DNA of 35,523 nucleotides from Clostridia bacterium DTU022 (GTDB taxonomy: Bacteria; Bacillota; Dethiobacteria; DTU022): NCBI GenBank assembly GCA_001512835.1, contig LFRQ01000104.1, positions 70,993 to 106,515 of the forward strand, read 5' to 3'. The notes under the pieces were generated by a model that saw only the letters and a list, made by a program, of their open reading frames with translations, did not search any database and was not told the origin of the DNA. Below are positions 24,400 through 32,160 of the stretch, in pieces (within the stretch, counting starts at the first letter, position 1; every line of letters starts with the position of its first letter). Position numbers and translations under genes: made by a program.

Positions 24400-25056
24400 T
24401 TGTTTACCGGCATTATTGAAGAGAAAGGGCGGCTGGTGAGCCGGGCAGGCTCCCCCGGCGGGGTGGAGCTGTCCATCAAGGCCCGCCGGGTCCTGGAAGG
24501 GACCCGGGTGGGGGACAGCATCGCCGTCAACGGGGTTTGTCTTACTGTAACCGGCCTGGGCCGGGATCTGTTTACCGCCCGGGTCATGCCCGAGACTTTG
24601 CGCAAAACCAATTTGTACCGCCTCCCTCCCGGAAGCCCGGTCAACCTGGAACGGGCCCTGGCCCTGGGGGATCGCCTGGGGGGGCACCTGGTCAGCGGGC
24701 ATATCGACGGGGTGGGGCGGATCTCCCGGAAGCGAGCCGAAGGCATCGCCCTGGTCTACACGGTCCAGGCGCCGGCGCCGCTCCTGCGCTACATTATCCC
24801 CAAGGGCTCCGTGGCCGTGGACGGGGTCAGCCTTACCGTGATCGACGTGGAGGAAGGCGGGTTCAGCTTCTCCCTGATTCCCCACACCGCCCGGGAGACC
24901 ACCCTGGGGGAACTGGAAGTGGGGGCGGAGGTCAACCTGGAAACAGACCTCATCGGCAAGTACGTGGAGAAGCTGCTCCAGCCCATGGCCTCCCAGGAGG
25001 AAGCAAAAGAGAGGGGAATTACCGTGGAGTATCTGCTCCAGAACGGTTTTCTGTAA
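24400..25056 (+). CDS. ribE: Riboflavin synthase alpha chain
   Basis: Forms riboflavin from two 6,7-dimethyl-8-ribityllumazine molecules. 218 residues made of two similar lumazine-binding barrels: one begins F-T-G-I-I-E-E and contains V-N-G-V-C-L-T-V, the second follows G-H-L-V-S-G-H-I-D and contains V-D-G-V-S-L-T-V. The frame opens at GTG 24391 overlapping the ribD stop, but TTG 24400, five bases after GGGAGGTGA, restores the usual M-F-T-G-I-I start. Also called ribB in Bacillus nomenclature. Confidence 0.94.
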   Translation: MFTGIIEEKGRLVSRAGSPGGVELSIKARRVLEGTRVGDSIAVNGVCLTVTGLGRDLFTARVMPETLRKTNLYRLPPGSPVNLERALALGDRLGGHLVSGHIDGVGRISRKRAEGIALVYTVQAPAPLLRYIIPKGSVAVDGVSLTVIDVEEGGFSFSLIPHTARETTLGELEVGAEVNLETDLIGKYVEKLLQPMASQEEAKERGITVEYLLQNGFL

Positions 25057-25116
25057 TATTAGTATTTTTTCTATTGCCGCCCAGTAGTAGACGGTACAGG
25101 AGAGAGGGGAGCACGG

Positions 25117-26316
25117 ATGAAATTCAACACCATCGAGGAAGCAGTAGCCGATCTTAGAGAAGGCCGGATGATTGTGGTTGTGGACGACGAAGACCGGGAG
25201 AACGAAGGAGACCTGGTCCTGGCGGCTTCCAAGGTCACCCCGGAAGCCATTAACTTCATGGTGTGCCACGGCCGGGGGCTGGTTTGCGTCCCCCTGACCG
25301 GGCAGAGGCTCCAGGAGCTGGATCTGCCCCTGATGGTCACCCACAACACTGACACCATGGGGACGGCCTTTACTGTTTCCGTGGATGCCAAGACGGTGAC
25401 CACCGGCATCTCCGCCCACGAGCGGGCCAAGACTGTCCAGGCCCTCATCGACCCGGCCACCAGGCCCGAGGACCTGCGGCGCCCCGGCCATATCTTCCCC
25501 CTCCAGGCCATGGAGGGAGGGGTTCTGCGCCGGGCCGGCCACACGGAAGCGGCCGTGGACCTGGCCAAGCTGGCGGGCCTGGAGCCGGCGGGGGTGATCT
25601 GCGAAATCATGAACGAAGACGGGACCATGGCCCGGGTGCCCCAGTTGATGGAATTTTGCCGCCTTCACGGCTTGAAGATTATTACCATCGCCGACCTGAT
25701 CAAGTACCGCATGAAGAAGGAGAAGCTGGTCTGGCAGGTGGCGGAGGCGGACTTCCCCACGGAATACGGCAATTTCCGCCTGATCGCCTATCAGAACAGC
25801 ATCGACAACCAGGACCACCTGGCCCTGGTCAAGGGGGAGATCGACCCGGAACAGCCCGTTCTGGTCCGCGTGCACTCCGAGTGCCTCACCGGAGACGTTT
25901 TCGCCTCCCTGCGCTGCGATTGCGGCAATCAACTGCACCAGGCCATGAAGCAGATCGAGGAGAACGGCAGCGGCGTCCTGGTGTACATGCGCCAGGAGGG
26001 CCGGGGCATCGGGCTGCTGAATAAGTTGAAAGCCTACCAGCTGCAGGACCAGGGTAAGGATACTGTGGAAGCCAACGAGGCCCTGGGCTTCCCCCCCGAC
26101 CTCCGGGACTACGGAGTAGGGGCCCAGATCCTGGTGGACCTGGGGGTGCGCAAGATCCGCCTGCTGACCAACAACCCCCGCAAGATCAAGGGGCTGGAAG
26201 GCTACGGACTGAATATTGTGGAGCGGGTCCCCCTGGAGATAAATCCCAGCCGCTACAACTGCAAGTATCTAGCCACGAAAAAGGAGAAGCTGGGCCACTA
26301 CCTTAAATTAAGCTAA
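25117..26316 (+). CDS. ribBA: Bifunctional DHBP synthase / GTP cyclohydrolase II RibBA
   Basis: Makes the two precursors of riboflavin: 3,4-dihydroxy-2-butanone 4-phosphate from ribulose 5-phosphate, and the pyrimidine from GTP. 399 residues. The RibB domain (~1-200) has [18 protein letters not shown] and the T-E-A-A-V-D segment. The RibA domain (~205-399) has [11 protein letters not shown] with zinc ligands Cys256, Cys267 and Cys269, then R-Q-E-G-R-G-I-G and T-N-N-P-R-K. ATG after GAGAGGGGAG. A piece similar to codons 34-52 recurs at 27660-27713. Confidence 0.96.
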   Translation: MKFNTIEEAVADLREGRMIVVVDDEDRENEGDLVLAASKVTPEAINFMVCHGRGLVCVPLTGQRLQELDLPLMVTHNTDTMGTAFTVSVDAKTVTTGISAHERAKTVQALIDPATRPEDLRRPGHIFPLQAMEGGVLRRAGHTEAAVDLAKLAGLEPAGVICEIMNEDGTMARVPQLMEFCRLHGLKIITIADLIKYRMKKEKLVWQVAEADFPTEYGNFRLIAYQNSIDNQDHLALVKGEIDPEQPVLVRVHSECLTGDVFASLRCDCGNQLHQAMKQIEENGSGVLVYMRQEGRGIGLLNKLKAYQLQDQGKDTVEANEALGFPPDLRDYGVGAQILVDLGVRKIRLLTNNPRKIKGLEGYGLNIVERVPLEINPSRYNCKYLATKKEKLGHYLKLS

Positions 26317-26356
26317 CCCCGGTAAGGGCCGGAAAACAGGAACGAGGTGAAGAGAA

Positions 26357-26827
26357 TTGAAAATCTTTGAAGGACAACTGGTTGCCCGGGATTATCGCTT
26401 TGCCCTGATCGTCAGTCGTTTCAACGAATTCATCTCCAACCGCCTTCTGGGCGGGGCCCTGGATGCCTTGAAGCGCCACGATGCCGCGGAAGATAATATC
26501 GAGGTCATCTGGATTCCCGGGGCTTTCGAGCTTCCCCTGGCCGCCCAGATGGCGGCGCGCAGCGGGCGCTACGACGCCGTTATCTGTCTGGGGGCGGTCA
26601 TCCGGGGGGCCACGCCGCACTTCGAATACGTGGCCGCCGAGGCGGCCAAGGGAGTGGCCAAGGTTAGCCTGGAGACCGGGGTGCCGACTATTTTCGGGGT
26701 CATTACCGCCGATACCTTGGAACAGGCCATCGAAAGGGCCGGCACCAAGGCCGGCAACAAGGGCTGGGACGCCGCCCTGGCCGCCATAGAGATGGCGGAC
26801 CTGAAGCGGAAGCTGGGCGGGCGCTAG
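26357..26827 (+). CDS. ribH: 6,7-dimethyl-8-ribityllumazine synthase
   Basis: Condenses the RibBA and RibD products to lumazine, the substrate of riboflavin synthase, usually as a 60-subunit shell in Bacillus-type bacteria. 156 residues. Conserved [26 protein letters not shown] with the catalytic His, and [14 protein letters not shown] start six bases after GAGGTGA. Its stop shares the palindrome CTAG with the stop of the convergent small gene. Confidence 0.96.
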   Translation: MKIFEGQLVARDYRFALIVSRFNEFISNRLLGGALDALKRHDAAEDNIEVIWIPGAFELPLAAQMAARSGRYDAVICLGAVIRGATPHFEYVAAEAAKGVAKVSLETGVPTIFGVITADTLEQAIERAGTKAGNKGWDAALAAIEMADLKRKLGGR

Positions 26828-27090
26828 TTCTCCCGCAGGACGGCGGAGCCGACGGCGAAACCCAGGCCCCAGGCGAAGAGGATCTGCCGGTTGACCACGC
26901 TTTGCAGGGACGGTTGCAGAGGGAGGGCCATCTTCTGCCCCAGGCGGAAGATGGCCTGGTTTTCCAGGGCGCCCCATATTTCCGCTTCAAAGGTTTCGGA
27001 GAGCTCTTTCAGCAGGTCTTCCTGGGACTCAAGAAACTGCTTTCCTTTCTCAAAACGCTCATCCAGGTACTTCTGGACATTTGGATTCAT
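26824..27090 (-). CDS. Hypothetical 88-residue protein
   Basis: Unknown function. The N-terminal two-thirds are charged and helical ([13 protein letters not shown], then [11 protein letters not shown]). The C-terminus has a glycine-rich hydrophobic stretch ([15 protein letters not shown]) that may touch a membrane. The start is ATG 27090 behind a perfect AGGAGG at short distance; a longer frame to 27120 lacks such a site. It is convergent with ribH, sharing the CTAG stop, and divergent from the Cys-rich gene. Confidence 0.65.
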   Translation of the reverse strand: MNPNVQKYLDERFEKGKQFLESQEDLLKELSETFEAEIWGALENQAIFRLGQKMALPLQPSLQSVVNRQILFAWGLGFAVGSAVLREN

Positions 27091-27134
27091 GGGCTCCTCC
27101 TGACATGGTGAGTGCAGCAATTAATCCCAGGAAG

Positions 27135-27160
27135 TATTTTTCCCCATTCGGGAAAAAATA
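27135..27160. promoter_or_regulatory. A+T-rich hairpin between two divergent small genes
   Basis: TTTTTCCC and GGGAAAAA (27137-27144 and 27150-27157) pair around a five-base loop, with T and A flanks on either side. By position, between divergent starts at 27090 and 27193, it is better explained as an operator or promoter element than as a terminator. Confidence 0.3.
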
Positions 27161-27192
27161 ATAGCAGCCTGAAGACGCGGAGGTGAGCCCTT

Positions 27193-27369
27193 TTGCCAGT
27201 ACCCTGTGAAGCAAGGTGCATCAACCAACGGGACGGCCGCTGCCTGCTGGAGGACGAGCGGATTAAGAACAGCCGAGTGGAGTTCGGCGACGACTGGGAC
27301 CCCGTCCGCCAGTGCATCGGCTACCTGTGCCGGGATGACCAGGAGTTTACCAAGCGGCGGACCCGCTAG
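27193..27369 (+). CDS. Small cysteine-rich protein (58 residues)
   Basis: TTG start seven bases after GGAGGTGA. The product begins M-P-V-P-C-E-A-R-C-I-N and has five cysteines at 5, 9, 17, 41 and 46, in the pattern C-x3-C-x7-C...C-x4-C, suggesting a small metal- or disulfide-bound domain. Similar short C-x3-C...G-x-C-x-L proteins are common and uncharacterised in clostridia (from memory). The tail is basic. It is the last gene before the palindrome-rich region. Confidence 0.55.
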   Translation: MPVPCEARCINQRDGRCLLEDERIKNSRVEFGDDWDPVRQCIGYLCRDDQEFTKRRTR

Positions 27370-27379
27370 GAGGAAAGAG

Positions 27380-27465
27380 TGAACCAGGGGGTGGAGGCTT
27401 CATGACCCAAGGGGACGTTCCCTTTGGTTTGCCCCTGGGGGCTGAGGGAGGCAGCCATTGGTTCA
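27380..27465. repeat. Nested palindromic element with a REP-like hairpin
   Basis: TGAACCA (27380-27386) pairs with TGGTTCA (27459-27465). Inside, CCAGGGG (27384-27390) can pair with CCCCTGG (27432-27438), and CCAAGGGG pairs with CCCTTTGG (27407-27414 and 27420-27427, one G-T pair) around ACGTT. The GGGGACG-TTCC core resembles dispersed palindromes of clostridial genomes. A 26-codon frame from ATG 27402 lies inside. Transcribed, it could form a compact RNA ended by the terminator at 27499. Confidence 0.5.
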
Positions 27466-27498
27466 ACTCCTGCCCTTTTTAACGATGGAACCAACGCT

Positions 27499-27530
27499 GG
27501 AACGGAAGAAATGCTTCCGTTCCTTATTTT
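27499..27530 (+). terminator. Intrinsic terminator
   Basis: A perfect 10-bp stem, GGAACGGAAG and CTTCCGTTCC, around a 5-base loop, followed by TTATTTT. It would end transcripts coming through the Cys-rich gene and the nested palindromic element. Confidence 0.8.
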
Positions 27531-27597
27531 ATGCCGCTCTTTCAGCGGCTGAGGAAAAGCCTTTAGCCTCCTGCCGCCGGGAGCCGGCCGCTTTTTC

Positions 27598-27638
27598 CCT
27601 TCCCCGGGGCGGCGCTTTTTAAGCCGCCCCGGGGAAGG
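27598..27638. repeat. 16-bp perfect G+C-rich inverted repeat
   Basis: CCTTCCCCGGGGCGGC (27598-27613) and its exact complement (27623-27638) flank a 9-base loop containing TTTTT. Smaller hairpins lie just upstream (GCCGC/GCGGC at 27533-27549). There is no T run outside the stem, so it is not a standard terminator. The function is unknown. Confidence 0.6.
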
Positions 27639-27651
27639 CGGCTTGCGCAGC

Positions 27652-27726
27652 GTGGGTATCCTGGCGGCTTCTCAGGTCATTCCTGAAGCCATTAACTTCA
27701 TGGTGTGCCATGACCTTGGCGGGTAA
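27652..27726 (+). pseudogene. Fragment resembling the RibB domain
   Basis: Bases 27660-27713 match ribBA bases 25218-25271 at 48 of 54 positions. In the matching frame it reads [17 protein letters not shown] and then diverges to a TAA at 27724. Three of the six differences are silent. It is therefore a piece of a ribB-like gene, either a decayed partial duplication or a remnant of a second homologue. It lies 66 bases before polA. Confidence 0.65.
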
Positions 27727-27792
27727 AAAACTGGTATTGTGGCCTGCTCTGTGCTAACATGGGAGTATAGGTTCAGGCAGGAGGTGCCGCCC

Positions 27793-30450
27793 ATGAGCAA
27801 AGCCAGGGGAAAGTTTCTGCTGATCGATGGGAACAGCCTGGTATTTCGGGCTTTTTACGCCCTGCCGCCGCTGCAGAGCAGCCGGGGGGAGTATACCAAC
27901 GCCGTTCTGGGGTTTACCAATATGCTCTTCCGGCTTCTGGAGGAAGAGAAGCCGGACTATATCGCCGTGGCCTTCGACCCTCCCGGCCCCTCCTTCCGAG
28001 CGGAGATTTACCGGGAGTACAAGAGCCAGCGGGAGAAGGCGCCCCCGGAACTGGGAGAGCAGATGTCCCGGGTAAAGCAGATCCTCCAGGCCTGGCCTAT
28101 ACCCCAATTTGAAATCCCCGGCTTCGAGGCCGACGACCTTATCGGCACCCTTACCGGGCTGGCGGAGGCAGAAGGGCTGGAGACGGTGGTGGTCACCGGG
28201 GACGGCGATCTCCTCCAGCTGGTGGGGGACCATACGGTGGTTCTCTTGTGCCGCCGGGGGATCAGCCAGGTGGAGCGCTTCGATTTGAAGCTGCTCCGGG
28301 AGAAGTACGGCCTGGAACCGGAACAGCTTATCGATTACAAAGCCTTGAAAGGCGACCCCTCGGACAACATCCCCGGGGTTCCCGGGATCGGCGACAAGAC
28401 GGCCCGGGCCCTGCTGCAGAAGTACGGGACCCTGGAGCGGCTCCTGGAGGCGGGGGAGGAGCCGGGAGAGAAGATCGCCGAAAAGATCCGGGAGCACCGG
28501 GAGCAACTCCGCATGGGGCGAAAGCTGGTGACCATCCGGCGCGATGTCCCGGTCTCCTGGGACCCGGAGGAGTGCCGCCACCGGGATCCCGACTATCCCC
28601 GCCTGTTGGAGCTTTTCCGGGAGCTGGAATTTAAGGCCCTGGCGGCGCGGATGAAGCGGCTTCGGGGGGAGGATCCCGCCCTCCGGGAAAGGGAGGCGGG
28701 GGACTTGAAGGTGGAGCAGGTCAACCAGGAAGGGTGGCTGGCGCTGCTGGATCGGCTGCCGGAAGGGGGCGAGCTGGTTCTCCTGGCGGAGGGGGAGCCG
28801 AAGCCTTCCTCCTGGCGCCTCCCGCCCGTGCTTTGGGCCCTGGCCCTGGACAGCGAGCGCGGCTACTATTTTATCCCCTCCCTGGAAAAGGACGGGGGCC
28901 GGGCGGCGCGGAAAGCCCTGGAGCGGCTCTGGGAGAGCAGGGTATCCATCATTGGCCACCATATCAAGCCTTTGTACCACTACCTGGGGAAAAAGGGCCC
29001 CCACTCCCCCTTTGTCTTCGACAGCCGGCTGGCCGCCTACCTGCTGGAGCCGGCCCGGGGCGGCTACAACCCCTCTCTCCTGCTGCAGGAGTACCTGGGC
29101 CTGCCGGATCCCGGGGAGGAGGAGAAGACCCTGGAGGGGCGGGGGCGGCGCCTGGCCTGGTGCAGCCGCCATCTCTTTGCCCTACGGGAGCACATGGAGC
29201 GCCTCCTGAAGGAGCAGCAGCTGGACCGGCTTTACTACGATCTGGAGCTCCCCCTGGCCGGGCTCCTGGCGCGCATGGAGGGAGAAGGGATCGCCGTGGA
29301 CGCCGGGCTGCTGAAGGACTACGCCGCGGAAATAAGAAGCCGACTGGAGCGGCTGGAGGCGGAGATATACAGCCAGGCCGGGGAGGAGTTTAATCTCAAT
29401 TCCCCCCGTCAGCTTTCCCGGATCCTTTTTGAGAAGTTGAAGCTGCCGGTAGTCCGGCGGACCAAGACCGGGCTCTCTACGGACGCCCGGGTCCTGGAAG
29501 AGCTGGCTCCTCATCACGAAATCGTGGCCAATATCTTGCACTACCGCCAGCTGGTGAAGCTGGAGGGAACCTACCTTTCGGCCCTGCTCCAGCAGGTGGA
29601 TCCCAAGACGGGGAAGGTCTTCACTACCTTGAACCAGACCGTCACCGCTACGGGGCGTCTGAGCAGCAGCGACCCCAACCTGCAGAACATCCCCCTGCAC
29701 CAGGAGGAAGGGAGGCGCATTCGGGCCGCTTTCATCCCCTCCCAGCCCGGGCAGGTGCTGCTCTCGGCGGACTATTCCCAGATCGAGCTGCGCATCCTGG
29801 CCCATCTCTCCGGCGACCCCACCCTGGTGGAGGCCTTTCGGCAGGAGCAGGATATTCACCGGCGCACCGCCGCCGAGGTTTTCGGGGTGTCCCTGGAGGA
29901 GGTCACGGAGGAGATGCGGGACCGGGCCAAGGCGGTGAACTTCGGGATTATCTACGGGATCAGCGACTTCGGCCTGGCTCAGACCCTCAGGGTTTCCCGC
30001 CAGGAGGCCCGCCGTTACATCGAAAACTACTTCGCCCGCTATCCCGGGGTAAAGGAGTACATTGAGCGGGAGATCGCCCTGGCCCGGGAGCGCGGCTTCG
30101 TCACCACCTTGCTGAACCGCCGCCGCTACCTGCCGGACCTGCGCTCCAGCAATTTTGCCCGCCGCAGCTTTGCCGAGCGCATGGCCCGGAACACCCCGGT
30201 CCAGGGTTCCGCCGCCGATATTATCAAGCTGGCCATGCTCCGCATTGACCGCTTAATCCGGGATGGGGGCTTTAAGGCCAGGATGCTCCTCCAGATTCAC
30301 GACGAACTCCTCTTTGAACTGCCGGAAGAAGAACTGAACTTTTTTGCTCCCCTGGTGCGCCGGGAGATGGAGAAGGCCTTTGAGCTCTCCGTTCCCCTAA
30401 AGGCAGTGGTCAAATGGGGGCGGAACTGGGCTGACCTGCAGGCGCTGTAG
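27793..30450 (+). CDS. polA: DNA polymerase I
   Basis: Repair and Okazaki-fragment polymerase. 885 residues: 5'-3' exonuclease domain ~1-300 (I-D-G-N-S-L-V-F-R-A-F-Y, G-F-E-A-D-D-L-I-G-T, G-D-G-D); a degenerate 3'-5' exonuclease domain ~310-490; polymerase domain from ~500 with motif A D-Y-S-Q-I-E-L-R (Asp ~660), motif B R-x4-K-x3-N-F-G-x2-Y-G style (Lys ~713) and motif C H-D-E (~836-838). The D-x-E and the central Asp of the proofreading site are missing. ATG 27793 after AGGAGGTG; the frame extends upstream without a site. Confidence 0.96.
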   Translation: MSKARGKFLLIDGNSLVFRAFYALPPLQSSRGEYTNAVLGFTNMLFRLLEEEKPDYIAVAFDPPGPSFRAEIYREYKSQREKAPPELGEQMSRVKQILQAWPIPQFEIPGFEADDLIGTLTGLAEAEGLETVVVTGDGDLLQLVGDHTVVLLCRRGISQVERFDLKLLREKYGLEPEQLIDYKALKGDPSDNIPGVPGIGDKTARALLQKYGTLERLLEAGEEPGEKIAEKIREHREQLRMGRKLVTIRRDVPVSWDPEECRHRDPDYPRLLELFRELEFKALAARMKRLRGEDPALREREAGDLKVEQVNQEGWLALLDRLPEGGELVLLAEGEPKPSSWRLPPVLWALALDSERGYYFIPSLEKDGGRAARKALERLWESRVSIIGHHIKPLYHYLGKKGPHSPFVFDSRLAAYLLEPARGGYNPSLLLQEYLGLPDPGEEEKTLEGRGRRLAWCSRHLFALREHMERLLKEQQLDRLYYDLELPLAGLLARMEGEGIAVDAGLLKDYAAEIRSRLERLEAEIYSQAGEEFNLNSPRQLSRILFEKLKLPVVRRTKTGLSTDARVLEELAPHHEIVANILHYRQLVKLEGTYLSALLQQVDPKTGKVFTTLNQTVTATGRLSSSDPNLQNIPLHQEEGRRIRAAFIPSQPGQVLLSADYSQIELRILAHLSGDPTLVEAFRQEQDIHRRTAAEVFGVSLEEVTEEMRDRAKAVNFGIIYGISDFGLAQTLRVSRQEARRYIENYFARYPGVKEYIEREIALARERGFVTTLLNRRRYLPDLRSSNFARRSFAERMARNTPVQGSAADIIKLAMLRIDRLIRDGGFKARMLLQIHDELLFELPEEELNFFAPLVRREMEKAFELSVPLKAVVKWGRNWADLQAL

Positions 30451-30554
30451 AAGGCGGCAGCGGGGCCTTCCCGCCGCCGCTGATGCCCCCAGGGCCGGAA
30501 TTTTGGAAATGAGCAAGGACCTAAAAATACCAGGAGACGCCAGGAGGGGATCCG

Positions 30555-31385
30555 GTGCCCGAACTGCCTGAAGTAGAAGTGATCCGCCGCGGGCTGCGGT
30601 CCCTGGTCCGGGGGAAGGTGTTTGCCGCGCCCCGGATTTTTACGCCGAAAACGGTGGCCTATCCCGAGCCGGAGCTCTTTGCCCGGCGCTTGACGGGGCG
30701 CCGGGTGGAGGAGCTGGGCCGGCAGGGCAAATTTCTCTTGTTCTTCCTGGACCGGGGCGAACTGGTCTTCCACCTGCGCATGACCGGGCGCCTGGTCTAT
30801 TTGCCGGAGAAGGCCCCTCTTCCCCACGACGGCACCCTGAGGCTCTTTCTGCCCTTCGCCGACGGCTCCGGGCTGTTCTTCGGGGACCTGCGCAAATTCG
30901 GCCGGGTATGGCTCTTCCAGCAAAAGGAGGAGCGGGTGCATGCCGGGCTGCACCGGCTGGGCCCCGATATCTATGAACAGGTGGACGAAGACCAATTCCT
31001 GGCCCTGCTCCGACGGCGGGAGCGTTCCCGCCTTAAGCCCCTGCTCCTGGATCAGCACTTTGTGGCCGGGCTGGGGAATATCTACGTGGATGAAAGTCTT
31101 TTCCGCTGCGGCCTGCACCCCCGGAAGCGGGTGGCGGAATTGAGCGAAGAAGAGCGGCGCAAGCTGTACCGGGCCATCCGGGAGACCCTGGAAGAAGGCA
31201 TCCGCTGGGGGGGGACCAGCACCAGGGACTACCGAGATGCCCGGGGTGACCGGGGCCGCTTCCAGGAGCGGCTCCAGGTTTACGGCCGCCAGGGCCGGCC
31301 TTGCCGCTGCGGCTGCACCATCCGGCGCATAAGGGTTGCCGGCCGGGGCACTTATTACTGCCCCGGCTGCCAGGGGAAGGAGTAA
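30555..31385 (+). CDS. mutM: Formamidopyrimidine-DNA glycosylase (Fpg/MutM)
   Basis: Removes 8-oxoguanine and formamidopyrimidines from DNA and nicks the abasic site. 276 residues: the catalytic N-terminus P-E-L-P-E-V-E (Pro1 after Met removal), G-R-Q-G-K with the conserved Lys, H-L-R-M-T-G, the helix-two-turn-helix G-L-G-N-I-Y-V-D-E, and the C-terminal zinc finger C-R-C-G...C-P-G-C. GTG start after AGGAGGGG. The polA-mutM-ytaF-coaE order is that of B. subtilis. The 104-base gap after polA shows only a GC-rich hairpin. Confidence 0.96.
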   Translation: MPELPEVEVIRRGLRSLVRGKVFAAPRIFTPKTVAYPEPELFARRLTGRRVEELGRQGKFLLFFLDRGELVFHLRMTGRLVYLPEKAPLPHDGTLRLFLPFADGSGLFFGDLRKFGRVWLFQQKEERVHAGLHRLGPDIYEQVDEDQFLALLRRRERSRLKPLLLDQHFVAGLGNIYVDESLFRCGLHPRKRVAELSEEERRKLYRAIRETLEEGIRWGGTSTRDYRDARGDRGRFQERLQVYGRQGRPCRCGCTIRRIRVAGRGTYYCPGCQGKE

Positions 31386-31454
31386 CTGGCAAGCACAGCT
31401 TTTTCTCCTCGGTAATATGATAACTGATGTAGCCTGGTCGAGGAGGAAGCGATC

Positions 31455-32078
31455 TTGTCCCTGGGAATCCCCCTGCTCCTGGCCCTGGCCGTCAGCATGG
31501 ACGGTTTCAGCGCGGGGCTGACCTGCGGCATGCGGCGCCTGGCCATACCCTTCCCTTCCCTGCTGGTGATCTGCTCTTCGTCGGCGGCGGCCATCGCCTG
31601 CTCCATGCTCATCGGCGGCCGGCTGGCCTGCTGCCTGCCTGTGGAGCTGATCGGCAAGGCGGGGGGGCTGCTCTTGTTCTTCCTGGGGATCTACGTCATC
31701 GGCCAGAACCTGCGGCTGCTTCTCCGGAGAGAGAGCGAGCCGGAGGAGGCGCCCCCCCGGGGGGCTCTTCGGCAGCTTTCCGCGGTGATCAAGAAGCCGG
31801 AAAGAGCGGACCTGGACCGGTCCGGGATCTTGAGCTTGAACGAAGCCCTGCTCCTGGGAGCGGCCCTGGCGGCAGATGCCTTCGGCGCAGGATTTGCCGC
31901 CGCCCTGATCGGCGCCCCCCTCCTGCCGACGGTGGCCGCCGTGGGGCTGACCAAGTTAATCCTGGTCCCCCTGGGAGCTATCTGCGGGCGCTACCTCGCC
32001 CGCAAATTTTCCCCGGAAAAAACCGCCCTCCTGGGTGGATTTATCCTTAGTTTTATTGGTATAATGACAATAATTTAG
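31455..32078 (+). CDS. ytaF: Sporulation membrane protein YtaF
   Basis: Integral membrane protein of 207 residues related to the MntP/YtaF group of putative cation exporters. About six hydrophobic segments in two halves, each starting with an acidic signature: A-V-S-M-D-G-F-S-A-G-L in the first and A-L-A-A-D-A-F-G-A-G-F-A in the second. A charged cytoplasmic loop (~85-120) joins the halves. TTG start eight bases after GAGGAGG. Its stop codon G is the first base of repeat copy B. Confidence 0.9.
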   Translation: MSLGIPLLLALAVSMDGFSAGLTCGMRRLAIPFPSLLVICSSSAAAIACSMLIGGRLACCLPVELIGKAGGLLLFFLGIYVIGQNLRLLLRRESEPEEAPPRGALRQLSAVIKKPERADLDRSGILSLNEALLLGAALAADAFGAGFAAALIGAPLLPTVAAVGLTKLILVPLGAICGRYLARKFSPEKTALLGGFILSFIGIMTII

Positions 32079-32140
32079 TGCCAGGCACGTCAACTTTGTC
32101 AACTTTGTCAACTTTGGTGCCAGGCACCAGCTTTGTCAAC
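32078..32140. repeat. GTGCCAGGCAC repeat element, copy B (expanded)
   Basis: GTGCCAGGCAC (32078-32088), then GTCAACTTT-type 9-base units repeated three times, a second GTGCCAGGCAC (32117-32127), and another CTTTGTCAAC. It fills the ytaF-coaE gap and ends about 10 bases before the coaE ribosome binding site. Copy A at 13818 is the same unit in the other orientation. The tandem 9-mers suggest slippage or stepwise growth. Confidence 0.75.
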
Positions 32141-32160
32141 TTTTTTCTTGGGAGCTGTCC

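Noticed and set aside
24379-25938. 519-codon minus-strand frame opposite ribE and ribBA.
   Set aside because: His/Gln/Gly-rich antisense translation of two well-defined genes, without a ribosome binding site.
27451-27476. GGTTCAACTCC resembles a tRNA T-loop.
   Set aside because: The arm does not pair as a 5-bp stem, and no acceptor, D or anticodon arm fits upstream; the TGGTTCA pairs better with TGAACCA at 27380.
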